This document shows, piece by piece, positions 27,561-34,775 of a stretch of DNA of 34,775 nucleotides (positions are counted from its first letter, which is position 1; every line of letters starts with the position of its first letter). This stretch comes from Actinomycetota bacterium (GTDB taxonomy: Bacteria > Actinomycetota > Aquicultoria > SKW223): assembly GCA_026417515.1 (NCBI GenBank), contig JAOADC010000061.1:82074-116848 (forward strand), read 5' to 3'. The notes below the pieces were generated by a model. The model made no database searches. It was not told the DNA's origin and saw only the letters and a program-made list of their open reading frames with translations. Position numbers and translations under genes: made by a program.

Positions 27561-28384
27561 ATAAGAAAATAGAAATCTTTATAGGAAGGGCAGAAGTTCA
27601 AGAAAATCCATATTTTGGTTTATTCGTTCGAGAAAGGGAGGAAGTATCCTTTCTTCCCATAACAGCAAATTTTTACAATTTTCTCGATCTTGTTTTCAAT
27701 AAATCTCTTGAAGAAGTGGTTGAACAAAACCTGAAAAATCTAACATCAAACTTTAAATATCTACCTCCAGTTATTCCATCAAAAATTATTGCTGTCGGAC
27801 TAAACTATGAAGACCACGCAAAAGAGTTTGGTTTAAACATACCAGAGGAACCTATTATTTTTTTAAAGCCACCTTCAGCAGTCATCGGACATCTTGACCC
27901 AATTGTTTATCCTCACATAGCCACACAGGTAGATTTTGAAGCCGAACTTGCTGTTGTCATAGGAAAGAAATCGAAGAATATAAACGTCGACGAGGCAGGA
28001 CACGCAGTACTCGGATACACCTGTGCCAATGATGTTACTGAAAGGTACTTTCAAAAGATTGATGGGCAGTGGACAAGAGCCAAAGGGTTCGACACATTTG
28101 CGCCAATAGGACCGTGGATAAATACAAATATTGAGAACGAAAACAGTTTAAAAATCGTCTCACGCGTAAACGGCGTAGAACGGCAAAGTTCATCTACATC
28201 ATTAATGATTTTTTCACCCCTTCAAATTGTTGCCTTCGTCTCAAAAATTATGACTCTCTTCCCAGGCGATGTTGTTCTTACAGGAACACCTTCAGGAGTC
28301 GGCAGAATCAATAAAGGAGATATTGTGGAAATTGAGATTGAAAGTATAGGCACGCTTAAAAACTATGTTATAAGTGAAGTATAA
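27557..28384 (+). CDS. Fumarylacetoacetate hydrolase family protein
   Basis: This 275-residue protein has a less conserved N-terminal part (about 1-70) and a C-terminal FAH catalytic fold. Motifs are [28 protein letters not shown], the acidic metal-binding [37 protein letters not shown] and the closing [18 protein letters not shown] proteins bind Mg2+ or Mn2+ and act on 2-oxoacids: acylpyruvate hydrolysis, oxaloacetate decarboxylation or oxaloacetate keto-enol tautomerisation. The gene starts inside the cimA stop (ATGA) and is last in the branched-chain operon, so a housekeeping role on pyruvate- or oxaloacetate-related side products is plausible. The substrate cannot be assigned from sequence. 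Confidence 0.87.
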   Translation: MNKKIEIFIGRAEVQENPYFGLFVREREEVSFLPITANFYNFLDLVFNKSLEEVVEQNLKNLTSNFKYLPPVIPSKIIAVGLNYEDHAKEFGLNIPEEPIIFLKPPSAVIGHLDPIVYPHIATQVDFEAELAVVIGKKSKNINVDEAGHAVLGYTCANDVTERYFQKIDGQWTRAKGFDTFAPIGPWINTNIENENSLKIVSRVNGVERQSSSTSLMIFSPLQIVAFVSKIMTLFPGDVVLTGTPSGVGRINKGDIVEIEIESIGTLKNYVISEV

Positions 28385-28474
28385 ACTTTAACCTAATATT
28401 TATACTTATCTTTAGACACATAGATTATGTAATCTTCGCACAAATGAAACATCTGACAGTTTAAAATTATCGTC
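28385..28474 (+). promoter_or_regulatory. Intergenic region with candidate dnaE promoter and a small palindrome
   Basis: TAAAAT at 28462-28467 lies seven bases before the dnaE ATG, with no Shine-Dalgarno, so a leaderless transcript is possible. No good -35 box is seen. A perfect inverted repeat AGATT-ATGT-AATCT spans 28422-28435 and could be an operator. No terminator hairpin is evident after the FAH gene. Confidence 0.35.
28422..28435. repeat. 14-base palindrome upstream of dnaE
   Basis: AGATT-ATGT-AATCT is a perfect five-base inverted repeat with a four-base loop, about 40 bases before the dnaE start. It is too short and AT-rich for a terminator. It may be a protein site or chance. Confidence 0.3.
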
Positions 28475-31400
28475 ATGAAAGAATCGAATTCATCAAAAAA
28501 ACAATTTGTTCATCTTCATGTGCATTCTGAATACTCGCTTCTTGACGGAGCGATAAGGTTAAAAGACCTTGTTAAGCGGGCCAAGGAACTAGGAATGCCA
28601 GCAATCGCCCTCACAGATCACGGTGTAATGTATGGTGCTGTTGATTTCTTTAAATATGCTAAGGAAGAGGGCATAAAACCTATCATAGGTTGTGAGGTTT
28701 ACATTGCCCCCGAATCGAGATTTAAGAAAGATGGCAGAGATAGTTCAAGGAACTTCCATCTCGTCTTACTTGCAAAAGATAATATTGGATACCGAAACCT
28801 CTCAAATATCGTTAGCCGTTCCTTTATGGAAGGTTACTACTATAAACCACGGGCTGATTTTGAACTCCTCTCTGCTTACTCTGAAGGTTTAATCGCCTTA
28901 ACCAGTTGCTTGCAGGGTGTACTACCAAAACCATTGCTTGATAACAACAAAACGCTCGCTTACGAAAATATGGACAAAATAATCTCTATATTTGGTAAAG
29001 AAAATGTTTATGTGGAGCTTCAAGACCACAATATTCCTGAGCAAAAGAAGGTCCTTCCTGAACTACTACAAGTTGCTAAGGAATTTGGTTTAAAAGTTGT
29101 TGCTACCAATGATGTCCATTATCTTAAGAAGGATGATCATACTCTGCACGAAGTGCTTCTCCACATTCAAACAGGAACGACTGTAAAAGATGATCTAAAA
29201 ATCTCTTTCTCAACTGATGAGTTCTATCTCAAATCTTATGAAGAGATGAGAGAAGTCTTTCAAGAATTGGAAGAATCCCTCGCTAATACTTTAGAAATCG
29301 CTGAAAGATGTAATGTTGAATTTGAATTTGGGAACATTATACTTCCAGACTACCAAGTTCCAAAAGGAGAAACTCTTGACTCCTACTTAAGAAAACTCTG
29401 TTATGAAGGGGTTAAGAAAAGATTCGGAAACAATCCACCGGAAGAAGTTCTTAATCGACTCGAATACGAACTAAAAGTTATAAAAGATATGGGATTTTCT
29501 GGCTATTTCCTTATAGTTTGGGATGTTATCAATTGGGCAAAAAACAATGGCATACGAGTTGGACCAGGAAGAGGTTCTGCAGCTGGTTCATTGGTCTCAT
29601 ACGTACTTGGTATAGTTGATATTGATCCTTTAAGATTCGGTCTTTACTTCGAAAGATTTTTAAATCCTTCAAGAAAAACAATGCCTGACATAGACATAGA
29701 TATAGCAGAAGACAAGAGAGATAAGGTTATCGAGTACGTTCAGAGAAAGTATGGTGAAGACCACGTAGCGCAGATAATAACCTTCTCCACGATGAAAGCT
29801 CGTGCTGCAACCAGAGATGCAGGAAGGGTCCTTGGTTATCCTTACAGTTATGTTGATAAAATAGCAAAACTCATTACTCACTCTACCATTGAAGAGTCAA
29901 TAGCCAATACAAAAGAACTAAATGAACTATATTCACGCGACGAGGATGCTAGAAAAATTCTTGATGTGGCCAAAGGAATTGAGGGACTTGTAAGACAGGA
30001 TTCTATACATGCAGCTGGTATCGTTATCTCAAAGGACCCTCTGACTGACCTTGTTCCACTGCAAAAGAAAACTGAAGGCGAAGTCGTAACTCAGTTTTCG
30101 ATGAAGCCAATTTCTGACCTCGGACTCCTCAAAATGGATTTCCTTGGTTTAAGGACGCTTACCGTTATAGAAAATACACTCAATCTTATACGAGAAAGAC
30201 ACAATGATATTCCTGACCTTTCCTCTATAGATCTCAACGATGCCAGGACATTTGAACTCCTCTCGAAAGGTCAGACTGTTGGGGTTTTTCAACTGGAAAG
30301 ACCCGGTATGCGAGATATGCTTCGAGAACTTAAGCCATCTGTCTTTGAAGACATAATCGCTGCAAACGCACTCAACCGTCCGGGTCCCATTAAAAGTGGT
30401 ATGGTAAAGGAGTTCATCGAAAGAAAGCACGGGAGAGCCAAAATTGAGTACCCTCATCCTTTGCTTGAACCGGTTCTCAAAGAAACCTATGGAACCATAG
30501 TATATCAGGAGCAGGTTATGCAGATTGCTCAGACGCTTGCCGGATATACAATGGAAGAAGCAGATGTTTTGAGGCAAGCAATTTCAAAGAAAATCGCAGG
30601 GGAGTTCGAAAAACAGAAGGAAAAGTTTATACAGGGAGCAATTGAAAGAGGTGTTTCAAAAGAAACAGCGGAAAAAATATTCGAGAACATCACCTTCTTC
30701 TCTGAATATGCTTTTAACAAGAGTCACTCTGCTGCTTATGCTTTAGTTGCGTATCAAACTGCTTATCTTAAAGCACATTATCCAGTTGAGTTTCTAACAG
30801 CATTGCTAACATCAGTTCAGGACGACAAAGATAAGATAGCCCTTTATGTTAACGAAGCCAAAAAAATGGGCATAAAGGTTTTGCCACCTGATGTAAACAA
30901 ATCTTACATAGGATTTGTACCTGAAGGTGAGAACGCAATAAGATTTGGCCTTTCAACCATTCGTAATGTAGGAGAGAGCGCAGCAGAAAAAATTATTGAA
31001 GAAAGAAGCAAGAGACCATTCAAAGATTTTTATGATTTTTGTGTGAGAGTTGATCCAATTGTGTTAAACAAAAAGGTGCTTGAGAGTCTGATTAAGGCAG
31101 GCGCCTTTAAATCTATGGGATATACAGTTTCTCAACTGCTCGAGCAATATTCTTTGGCTGTGGAATATGCAAACAAAATAAGGAAAGAAAAAGAAAGCGG
31201 TTTGGTCGGACTTTTTGATATAGCAGGTCCAGAAAATACCGAAACACCTTCAGTCTTTCTTCCTGATAAAAGGAGTGATTACCCTCAGATAACACTTTTG
31301 AGATTCGAAAAAGAATATCTGGGTGCGTATGTAACCATCCATCCTGCTTCTGAGTATGAAGAACTATTTTCAAGAGTCTGTTCGCATACAATTCCTTCAG

Positions 31401-32059
31401 CCCTTGAAGAGGAAGATGAGAAAACTGTTGTCTTAGGTGGAATCATCACTTCTGTAAAAAAATCTTTAACCAAAAATGGCGATACGATGGCACTTATAAC
31501 CTTAGAAGATACAGAAGGATCGATAGAAGTGAGGGTCTGGCCAAATGTTTATGAAAAAAATAAGGAAAAGATCGTAGAAGACAAAATAGTTATCATCAAG
31601 GGAAGAGTAGATCAAAGGGACGAAGGTCAAGAAGCACAAATCATTGCTGATGATATATATTTACCTGAAGAGTCAGAAGGAATCATCGCCTCAAAAAGTC
31701 AACATCCAGCAGAAGAAGTAAATTCAGTTAAGCAACGCAGTGCCAGGCGATTATCTAAGGAAGATCTAAGTTTCCACATTTACCTGAGTGTTGAAGAGCT
31801 GCAGCAAGAAAAAATTGATATGATTTACGAGATACTGAAAAAACACAGACCAAATGGTGAAAATAATGGTAAAATCCCTGTATTTATACATCTTCTTTAC
31901 AAAGACGAGAGCAGCAACTTTAATAAAGAGAAGATTTTTAAACTTCCAGAAGAACATTGGGTGAAACCACAGATAGCTTTAAGAGAAGAGTGTATAAAGA
32001 AACTTAAACCGGTAAAGGCTGTCTTTGTGAAGGGGAGGAAAGTTGACAAAAAAGAATAG
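28475..32059 (+). CDS. dnaE: DNA polymerase III alpha subunit
   Basis: This is the replicative polymerase catalytic subunit, 1194 residues, of the DnaE type (not PolC, as no exonuclease insertion is seen). The N-terminal PHP domain begins with FVHLHVHSEYSLLDGAIRL and has ALTDHGVMYGA and GCEVYIAP, with metal-ligand histidines largely retained. The polymerase palm has GPGRGSAAGSLVSYVLGI and the catalytic aspartates in MPDIDIDI (D405, D407). The fingers include FAFNKSHSAAYA-like sequence (YAFNKSHSAAYALVAYQTAYLK). A helix-hairpin-helix region and an OB fold (about 985-1065) follow, then a C-terminal tail. ATG 28475 has no ribosome site but is preceded by a TAAAAT box. Its last 17 bases contain the hisD start. 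Confidence 0.97.
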   Translation: MKESNSSKKQFVHLHVHSEYSLLDGAIRLKDLVKRAKELGMPAIALTDHGVMYGAVDFFKYAKEEGIKPIIGCEVYIAPESRFKKDGRDSSRNFHLVLLAKDNIGYRNLSNIVSRSFMEGYYYKPRADFELLSAYSEGLIALTSCLQGVLPKPLLDNNKTLAYENMDKIISIFGKENVYVELQDHNIPEQKKVLPELLQVAKEFGLKVVATNDVHYLKKDDHTLHEVLLHIQTGTTVKDDLKISFSTDEFYLKSYEEMREVFQELEESLANTLEIAERCNVEFEFGNIILPDYQVPKGETLDSYLRKLCYEGVKKRFGNNPPEEVLNRLEYELKVIKDMGFSGYFLIVWDVINWAKNNGIRVGPGRGSAAGSLVSYVLGIVDIDPLRFGLYFERFLNPSRKTMPDIDIDIAEDKRDKVIEYVQRKYGEDHVAQIITFSTMKARAATRDAGRVLGYPYSYVDKIAKLITHSTIEESIANTKELNELYSRDEDARKILDVAKGIEGLVRQDSIHAAGIVISKDPLTDLVPLQKKTEGEVVTQFSMKPISDLGLLKMDFLGLRTLTVIENTLNLIRERHNDIPDLSSIDLNDARTFELLSKGQTVGVFQLERPGMRDMLRELKPSVFEDIIAANALNRPGPIKSGMVKEFIERKHGRAKIEYPHPLLEPVLKETYGTIVYQEQVMQIAQTLAGYTMEEADVLRQAISKKIAGEFEKQKEKFIQGAIERGVSKETAEKIFENITFFSEYAFNKSHSAAYALVAYQTAYLKAHYPVEFLTALLTSVQDDKDKIALYVNEAKKMGIKVLPPDVNKSYIGFVPEGENAIRFGLSTIRNVGESAAEKIIEERSKRPFKDFYDFCVRVDPIVLNKKVLESLIKAGAFKSMGYTVSQLLEQYSLAVEYANKIRKEKESGLVGLFDIAGPENTETPSVFLPDKRSDYPQITLLRFEKEYLGAYVTIHPASEYEELFSRVCSHTIPSALEEEDEKTVVLGGIITSVKKSLTKNGDTMALITLEDTEGSIEVRVWPNVYEKNKEKIVEDKIVIIKGRVDQRDEGQEAQIIADDIYLPEESEGIIASKSQHPAEEVNSVKQRSARRLSKEDLSFHIYLSVEELQQEKIDMIYEILKKHRPNGENNGKIPVFIHLLYKDESSNFNKEKIFKLPEEHWVKPQIALREECIKKLKPVKAVFVKGRKVDKKE

Positions 32060-33386
32060 TAAAAAGGAGTTCGATTTAAATATAAGAGTTTTCGATTTTG
32101 AGACAGATAGGGATAAAATCGAAGCCTTTTTAGAAAATAGAAAAAAGGGATTCCCTGAAGAGGTTCTCGAATCAGTCTCAAGAATAATCGAGGAAGTACG
32201 CAACAAGGGTGACGATGCTTTATATGAACTCACGCTCAGATTTGATGGTTTTGCCCTCGACGAAAATACAATTATTATTAGCGATGATGAACTTGAAGCT
32301 GCTTTTAAGAACATAAGCAATGAATTGGTTAGGTCACTTGAGGTTGCAAGTGAAAGAATAAGAAGTTTTCACGAAAGGTTTCTGCAGAAAAGCGTCCTTT
32401 ATGAAGATCATCTTGGTTGCCTCCTGGGTCAAATTGTAAGACCAGTTCAAAGGGCTGGAATTTACGTGCCAGGTGGAAGAGCAAACTATCCTTCCACAGC
32501 ACTGATGAACATAATTCCTGCGCAAGTCGCAGGAGTCGATGAAATCTATGTTTGCGTGCCACCTGACAGGGAAGGAAAGGTCAGCCAAACGACCCTTGCT
32601 GCACTTTATATGCTAAAACCAACCAAGGTTTTTCGCGTGGGTGGTGCGCAGGCAATTGCTGCATTGGCACTTGGAACGCGTACTATACCAAAGGTGGATG
32701 TGATTGCCGGACCTGGGAATATTTATGTGGCTGCTGCCAAGAAAATGCTCTATGGAGAAGTGGGCATAGATATGGTGGCCGGACCAAGCGAGGTTGTTGT
32801 TGTTGCTGACGAGACAGCCAATCCTGCCTGGGTATCCAGAGATTTACTTGCACAAGCAGAACACGATCCCTATGCATCAGCATACCTTATAACAAACTCT
32901 AAAAAACTCATAAGAGATGTCCTACTAAAACTCAAAAGTTTGGTGCCAAAATCACAAAGGTCGGAAATCATTGCTGAGGCTTTAAATAACAACTGTGCTT
33001 TTTTCCTTGTCAGTTCAATTGAACAAGGAGTTAATCTTGCCAATGAAATATCACCAGAGCATCTGGAATTAGAAACTGAAAAACCTCTTCAAATATTACC
33101 TTTAGTAAAATCTTGCGGTGCAGTTTTTCTTGGAGGAACAACTGCGGAATCATTCGGCGACTACATCCTTGGACCAAATCACACGCTTCCAACACAGTCT
33201 ACCGCAAGGTTTGCTTCTCCTCTTTCAGCAAATACTTTTACAAAAACAATAAGCGTTGCCTATGCTCCTGAAAGAGCTGTCATTGAACTCTATCCATATC
33301 TTAAAGAGATTGCTCTTTCAGAAGGTCTATATGAACATGAAAGAGCAGCATACGAAAGGTTTAAGGAAGTTCGTAAAAGACAATGA
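32043..33386 (+). CDS. hisD: Histidinol dehydrogenase
   Basis: HisD carries out the last two steps of histidine synthesis, oxidising histidinol to histidine with two NAD and a zinc ion. Motifs are RAGIYVPGGRANYPST, GGAQAIAALALGT, DVIAGPGNIYVAAAK, AGPSEVVVVAD, QAEHDPYA, SPEHLEL and GPNHTLPT, which supply the zinc ligands and catalytic residues. The 447 residues are slightly longer than usual (about 430), because the N-terminus has a charged extension. The start is TTG 32043: GGGGAGG lies just upstream inside dnaE, and no other start codon precedes the conserved region. It overlaps dnaE by 17 bases and overlaps the HAD gene by four bases. Confidence 0.96.
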   Translation: MTKKNSKKEFDLNIRVFDFETDRDKIEAFLENRKKGFPEEVLESVSRIIEEVRNKGDDALYELTLRFDGFALDENTIIISDDELEAAFKNISNELVRSLEVASERIRSFHERFLQKSVLYEDHLGCLLGQIVRPVQRAGIYVPGGRANYPSTALMNIIPAQVAGVDEIYVCVPPDREGKVSQTTLAALYMLKPTKVFRVGGAQAIAALALGTRTIPKVDVIAGPGNIYVAAAKKMLYGEVGIDMVAGPSEVVVVADETANPAWVSRDLLAQAEHDPYASAYLITNSKKLIRDVLLKLKSLVPKSQRSEIIAEALNNNCAFFLVSSIEQGVNLANEISPEHLELETEKPLQILPLVKSCGAVFLGGTTAESFGDYILGPNHTLPTQSTARFASPLSANTFTKTISVAYAPERAVIELYPYLKEIALSEGLYEHERAAYERFKEVRKRQ

Positions 33387-34348
33387 TCCTTTTTACAAAA
33401 GATATTTCGCCTCTTGAAAGAGTAAAGAGCATAGTCTTTGATGTTGACGGTGTCCTTGTCGATGTTAGCCAATCTTTCAGAAAGATGATTATTTTTGCTA
33501 CAGATTATTACTTCAGGTTGAAGTTTGGAGTTAAGGGAAGGTCCCACCTCTTAACATTCTCGATTGTGGAGAGGTTTAAAAGAATCGGTGGTTTCAACAA
33601 TGATTGGGATTTAACCTCAATGGCGGTATTTATTTATCTCAATCTTTACTTTAAAAATGGTCGACCTGAAACCCTTGAAAATCTGAAAATCCCTGAAGAT
33701 GATTTTCTAAAAATCCTGAATAATTTACACAAAAAAACAAGACTTCCAGGTTTTGAATCTCTTTATTCGGAAGCTACTAAATACTTCAATGAACCAAGAG
33801 CAACTGAAAATTTTGACAGGGAAATGGTGGAAGAGCTGTGTAAGGTTTTATATGCTGGAGAAAGAACTGAAGAAGTCTATGGAAAACCCCTGAATAAAAA
33901 TAATCTAATTCCAAGTAGGTTAAAGAAATTCAATCTTTACAGAAAAGAGAAAACTCTACTGAATGAGAAATTTCTACCGAACGGGGTTTCATTTGGTCTT
34001 GTTACTGGTAGGACTCCTGGAGAGCTTTCTCTTTTGAAAGAAAGATTCCCTTTGCTTTTCAGAAGATGCGTAAAAATAACCACAGACGATGGCGTTGAAC
34101 CAAAGAAACCAGATCCTTTGGTTTTAAGATATTACTTAGAAAATGGTTATACACCACTTTTGTTTGTGGGAGACTCGAGGGATGACTTGGAAACGGTAAA
34201 CAATGTGAGAAAATATTTCAATAAGGATGATACCTACTTTGCAGCAGTTGTTAAGGATAGGAGCGGTTTTGAGTTTTTTAGAAGTTTAGATGCTGACCTC
34301 ATAACGACTGACGTAAACATTCTGCTCTTGGCGGTGAGCAATAATTGA
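33383..34348 (+). CDS. HAD-superfamily phosphatase, candidate histidinol-phosphatase
   Basis: This 321-residue hydrolase has all four HAD motifs: DVDGVLVD (nucleophile D20 and acid D22), TGR in FGLVTGRTPGEL, the lysine in EPKKPDPLVL, and GDSRDDLETV. A large, mainly helical cap of about 170 residues lies between motifs I and II, unlike the short HAD domain of E. coli HisB. It is sandwiched between hisD and hisB with four-base overlaps on both sides (ATGA and TTGA), so co-translation with histidine enzymes is likely. Histidinol-phosphate phosphatase is the one step of the pathway filled by unrelated families in different bacteria, and this gene is a good candidate. The function is inferred from position; the HAD fold is seen directly. 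Confidence 0.85.
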   Translation: MILFTKDISPLERVKSIVFDVDGVLVDVSQSFRKMIIFATDYYFRLKFGVKGRSHLLTFSIVERFKRIGGFNNDWDLTSMAVFIYLNLYFKNGRPETLENLKIPEDDFLKILNNLHKKTRLPGFESLYSEATKYFNEPRATENFDREMVEELCKVLYAGERTEEVYGKPLNKNNLIPSRLKKFNLYRKEKTLLNEKFLPNGVSFGLVTGRTPGELSLLKERFPLLFRRCVKITTDDGVEPKKPDPLVLRYYLENGYTPLLFVGDSRDDLETVNNVRKYFNKDDTYFAAVVKDRSGFEFFRSLDADLITTDVNILLLAVSNN

Positions 34349-34775
34349 ATGAAGCATTGATTAAACGAGAGACCAAAGAAACAAGTATCTTGCTTAAATT
34401 CAAAACTGATGGAACTGGAAAGACAGAAATCAATACCCCTCTTCCTTTCTTTAACCATATGCTTGAAGCATTTGCAAGGCACGGTAGATTCGACCTTTTT
34501 TTAACTGCAAGCGGAGACGTAGAAGTGGACCCTCATCACCTGATAGAAGATGTAGGAATATGCCTTGGTAAGGCTGTTAGAGAAATCTACCATAACAGGG
34601 CAGGCATTTCCAGGAGTGGTTGCTTTGCCTTTCCAATGGATGAGGCGCTTGCAATGGTTGCCCTTGATTTATCAGGAAGAGCATATCTGGATTTTGATAA
34701 GGATGCACCTAATGAAAGAATAAACGATTTTAAAGTATCGGACTTAAAAGAGTTCTTTTCAGGTTTTGCAAACGA
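34345..34775 (+). CDS. hisB: Imidazoleglycerol-phosphate dehydratase, N-terminal part (3' truncated by window edge)
   Basis: HisB dehydrates imidazole glycerol phosphate to imidazole acetol phosphate in histidine synthesis, using Mn2+. The reading frame is open from TTG 34345 to the window end (about 143 codons) and is missing from the ORF track. It reads NEALIKRETKETSILL at the start, then the metal-binding motifs FFNHMLEAFARHGRFDL and DPHHLIEDVGICLG, and PMDEALAMVALDLSGR. It is the monofunctional form with no phosphatase domain at its N-terminus. The TTG overlaps the HAD stop as TTGA. The nearby ATG at 34349 is in another frame and stops after three codons, so TTG is the only reasonable start. 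Confidence 0.93.
   Translation, partial: MNEALIKRETKETSILLKFKTDGTGKTEINTPLPFFNHMLEAFARHGRFDLFLTASGDVEVDPHHLIEDVGICLGKAVREIYHNRAGISRSGCFAFPMDEALAMVALDLSGRAYLDFDKDAPNERINDFKVSDLKEFFSGFAN

Noticed and set aside
30149-30577. 142-residue minus-strand ORF within dnaE
   Set aside because: It is fully antisense to the conserved polymerase core and lacks any recognisable start context.

Overview
The window is a gene-dense bacterial chromosome segment of moderately AT-rich DNA. I see no mobile elements, RNA genes or CRISPR arrays. No gap between genes exceeds about 150 bases. The organism uses the MEP isoprenoid route (dxr, ispG), bacterial-type ProRS, PlsY and RseP, and a TrmI-type tRNA m1A58 methyltransferase that is common in thermophiles and actinobacteria. 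A thermophilic or anaerobic bacterium of a deep lineage (Thermotogota, Caldisericota, Atribacterota or Firmicutes-like) fits. Phylum cannot be fixed from the sequence alone. Start codons are varied: ATG, GTG, TTG and apparently one CTG.

Layout. (1) 1-4916, plus strand: 3' end of dxr, rseP, ispG, proS and a GT2-like glycosyltransferase, tightly packed. (2) 4998-10474, plus strand: a NifV-like condensing enzyme, LeuC-like and LeuD-like aconitase subunits, an isocitrate-type dehydrogenase, a cation diffusion facilitator and an unknown lipoprotein. The first four form a complete condense-isomerise-oxidise module. Active-site residues favour citrate/isocitrate (2-oxoglutarate and glutamate supply) over isopropylmalate; homocitrate remains possible. 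(3) 10471-12815, minus strand: trmI, a YegS/DgkB-type lipid kinase and plsY, meeting the lipoprotein gene tail to tail with a 4-base overlap. (4) 12865-28384, plus strand: a consensus-like sigma-70 promoter (TTGATT-17-TATAAT) followed by a 13-gene amino-acid operon, ilvD-ilvB-ilvN-ilvC-aminotransferase-serA-leuA-leuC-leuD-leuB-ilvE-cimA-FAH. It covers valine, leucine and isoleucine (isoleucine through citramalate, with no threonine dehydratase seen), with two probable serine-pathway genes embedded. (5) 28475-34775, plus strand: dnaE, then hisD overlapping its 3' end, a HAD phosphatase placed where histidinol phosphatase is needed, and the start of hisB.

The main theme is paralogue nesting. 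Three DRE-TIM acyl-CoA condensing enzymes, two LeuCD-type isomerases and two beta-decarboxylating dehydrogenases lie within about 23 kb. The two dehydrogenases and the two small isomerase subunits differ at substrate-determining residues, so the first set looks like a functional parallel pathway and not a spare leucine pathway. Other points for a second look are the CTG start of rseP (missed by the ORF track), possible leaderless trmI and dnaE transcripts, the HAD gene between hisD and hisB, and a FAH-family gene coupled to cimA. I did not find an obviously new defence or mobile system.
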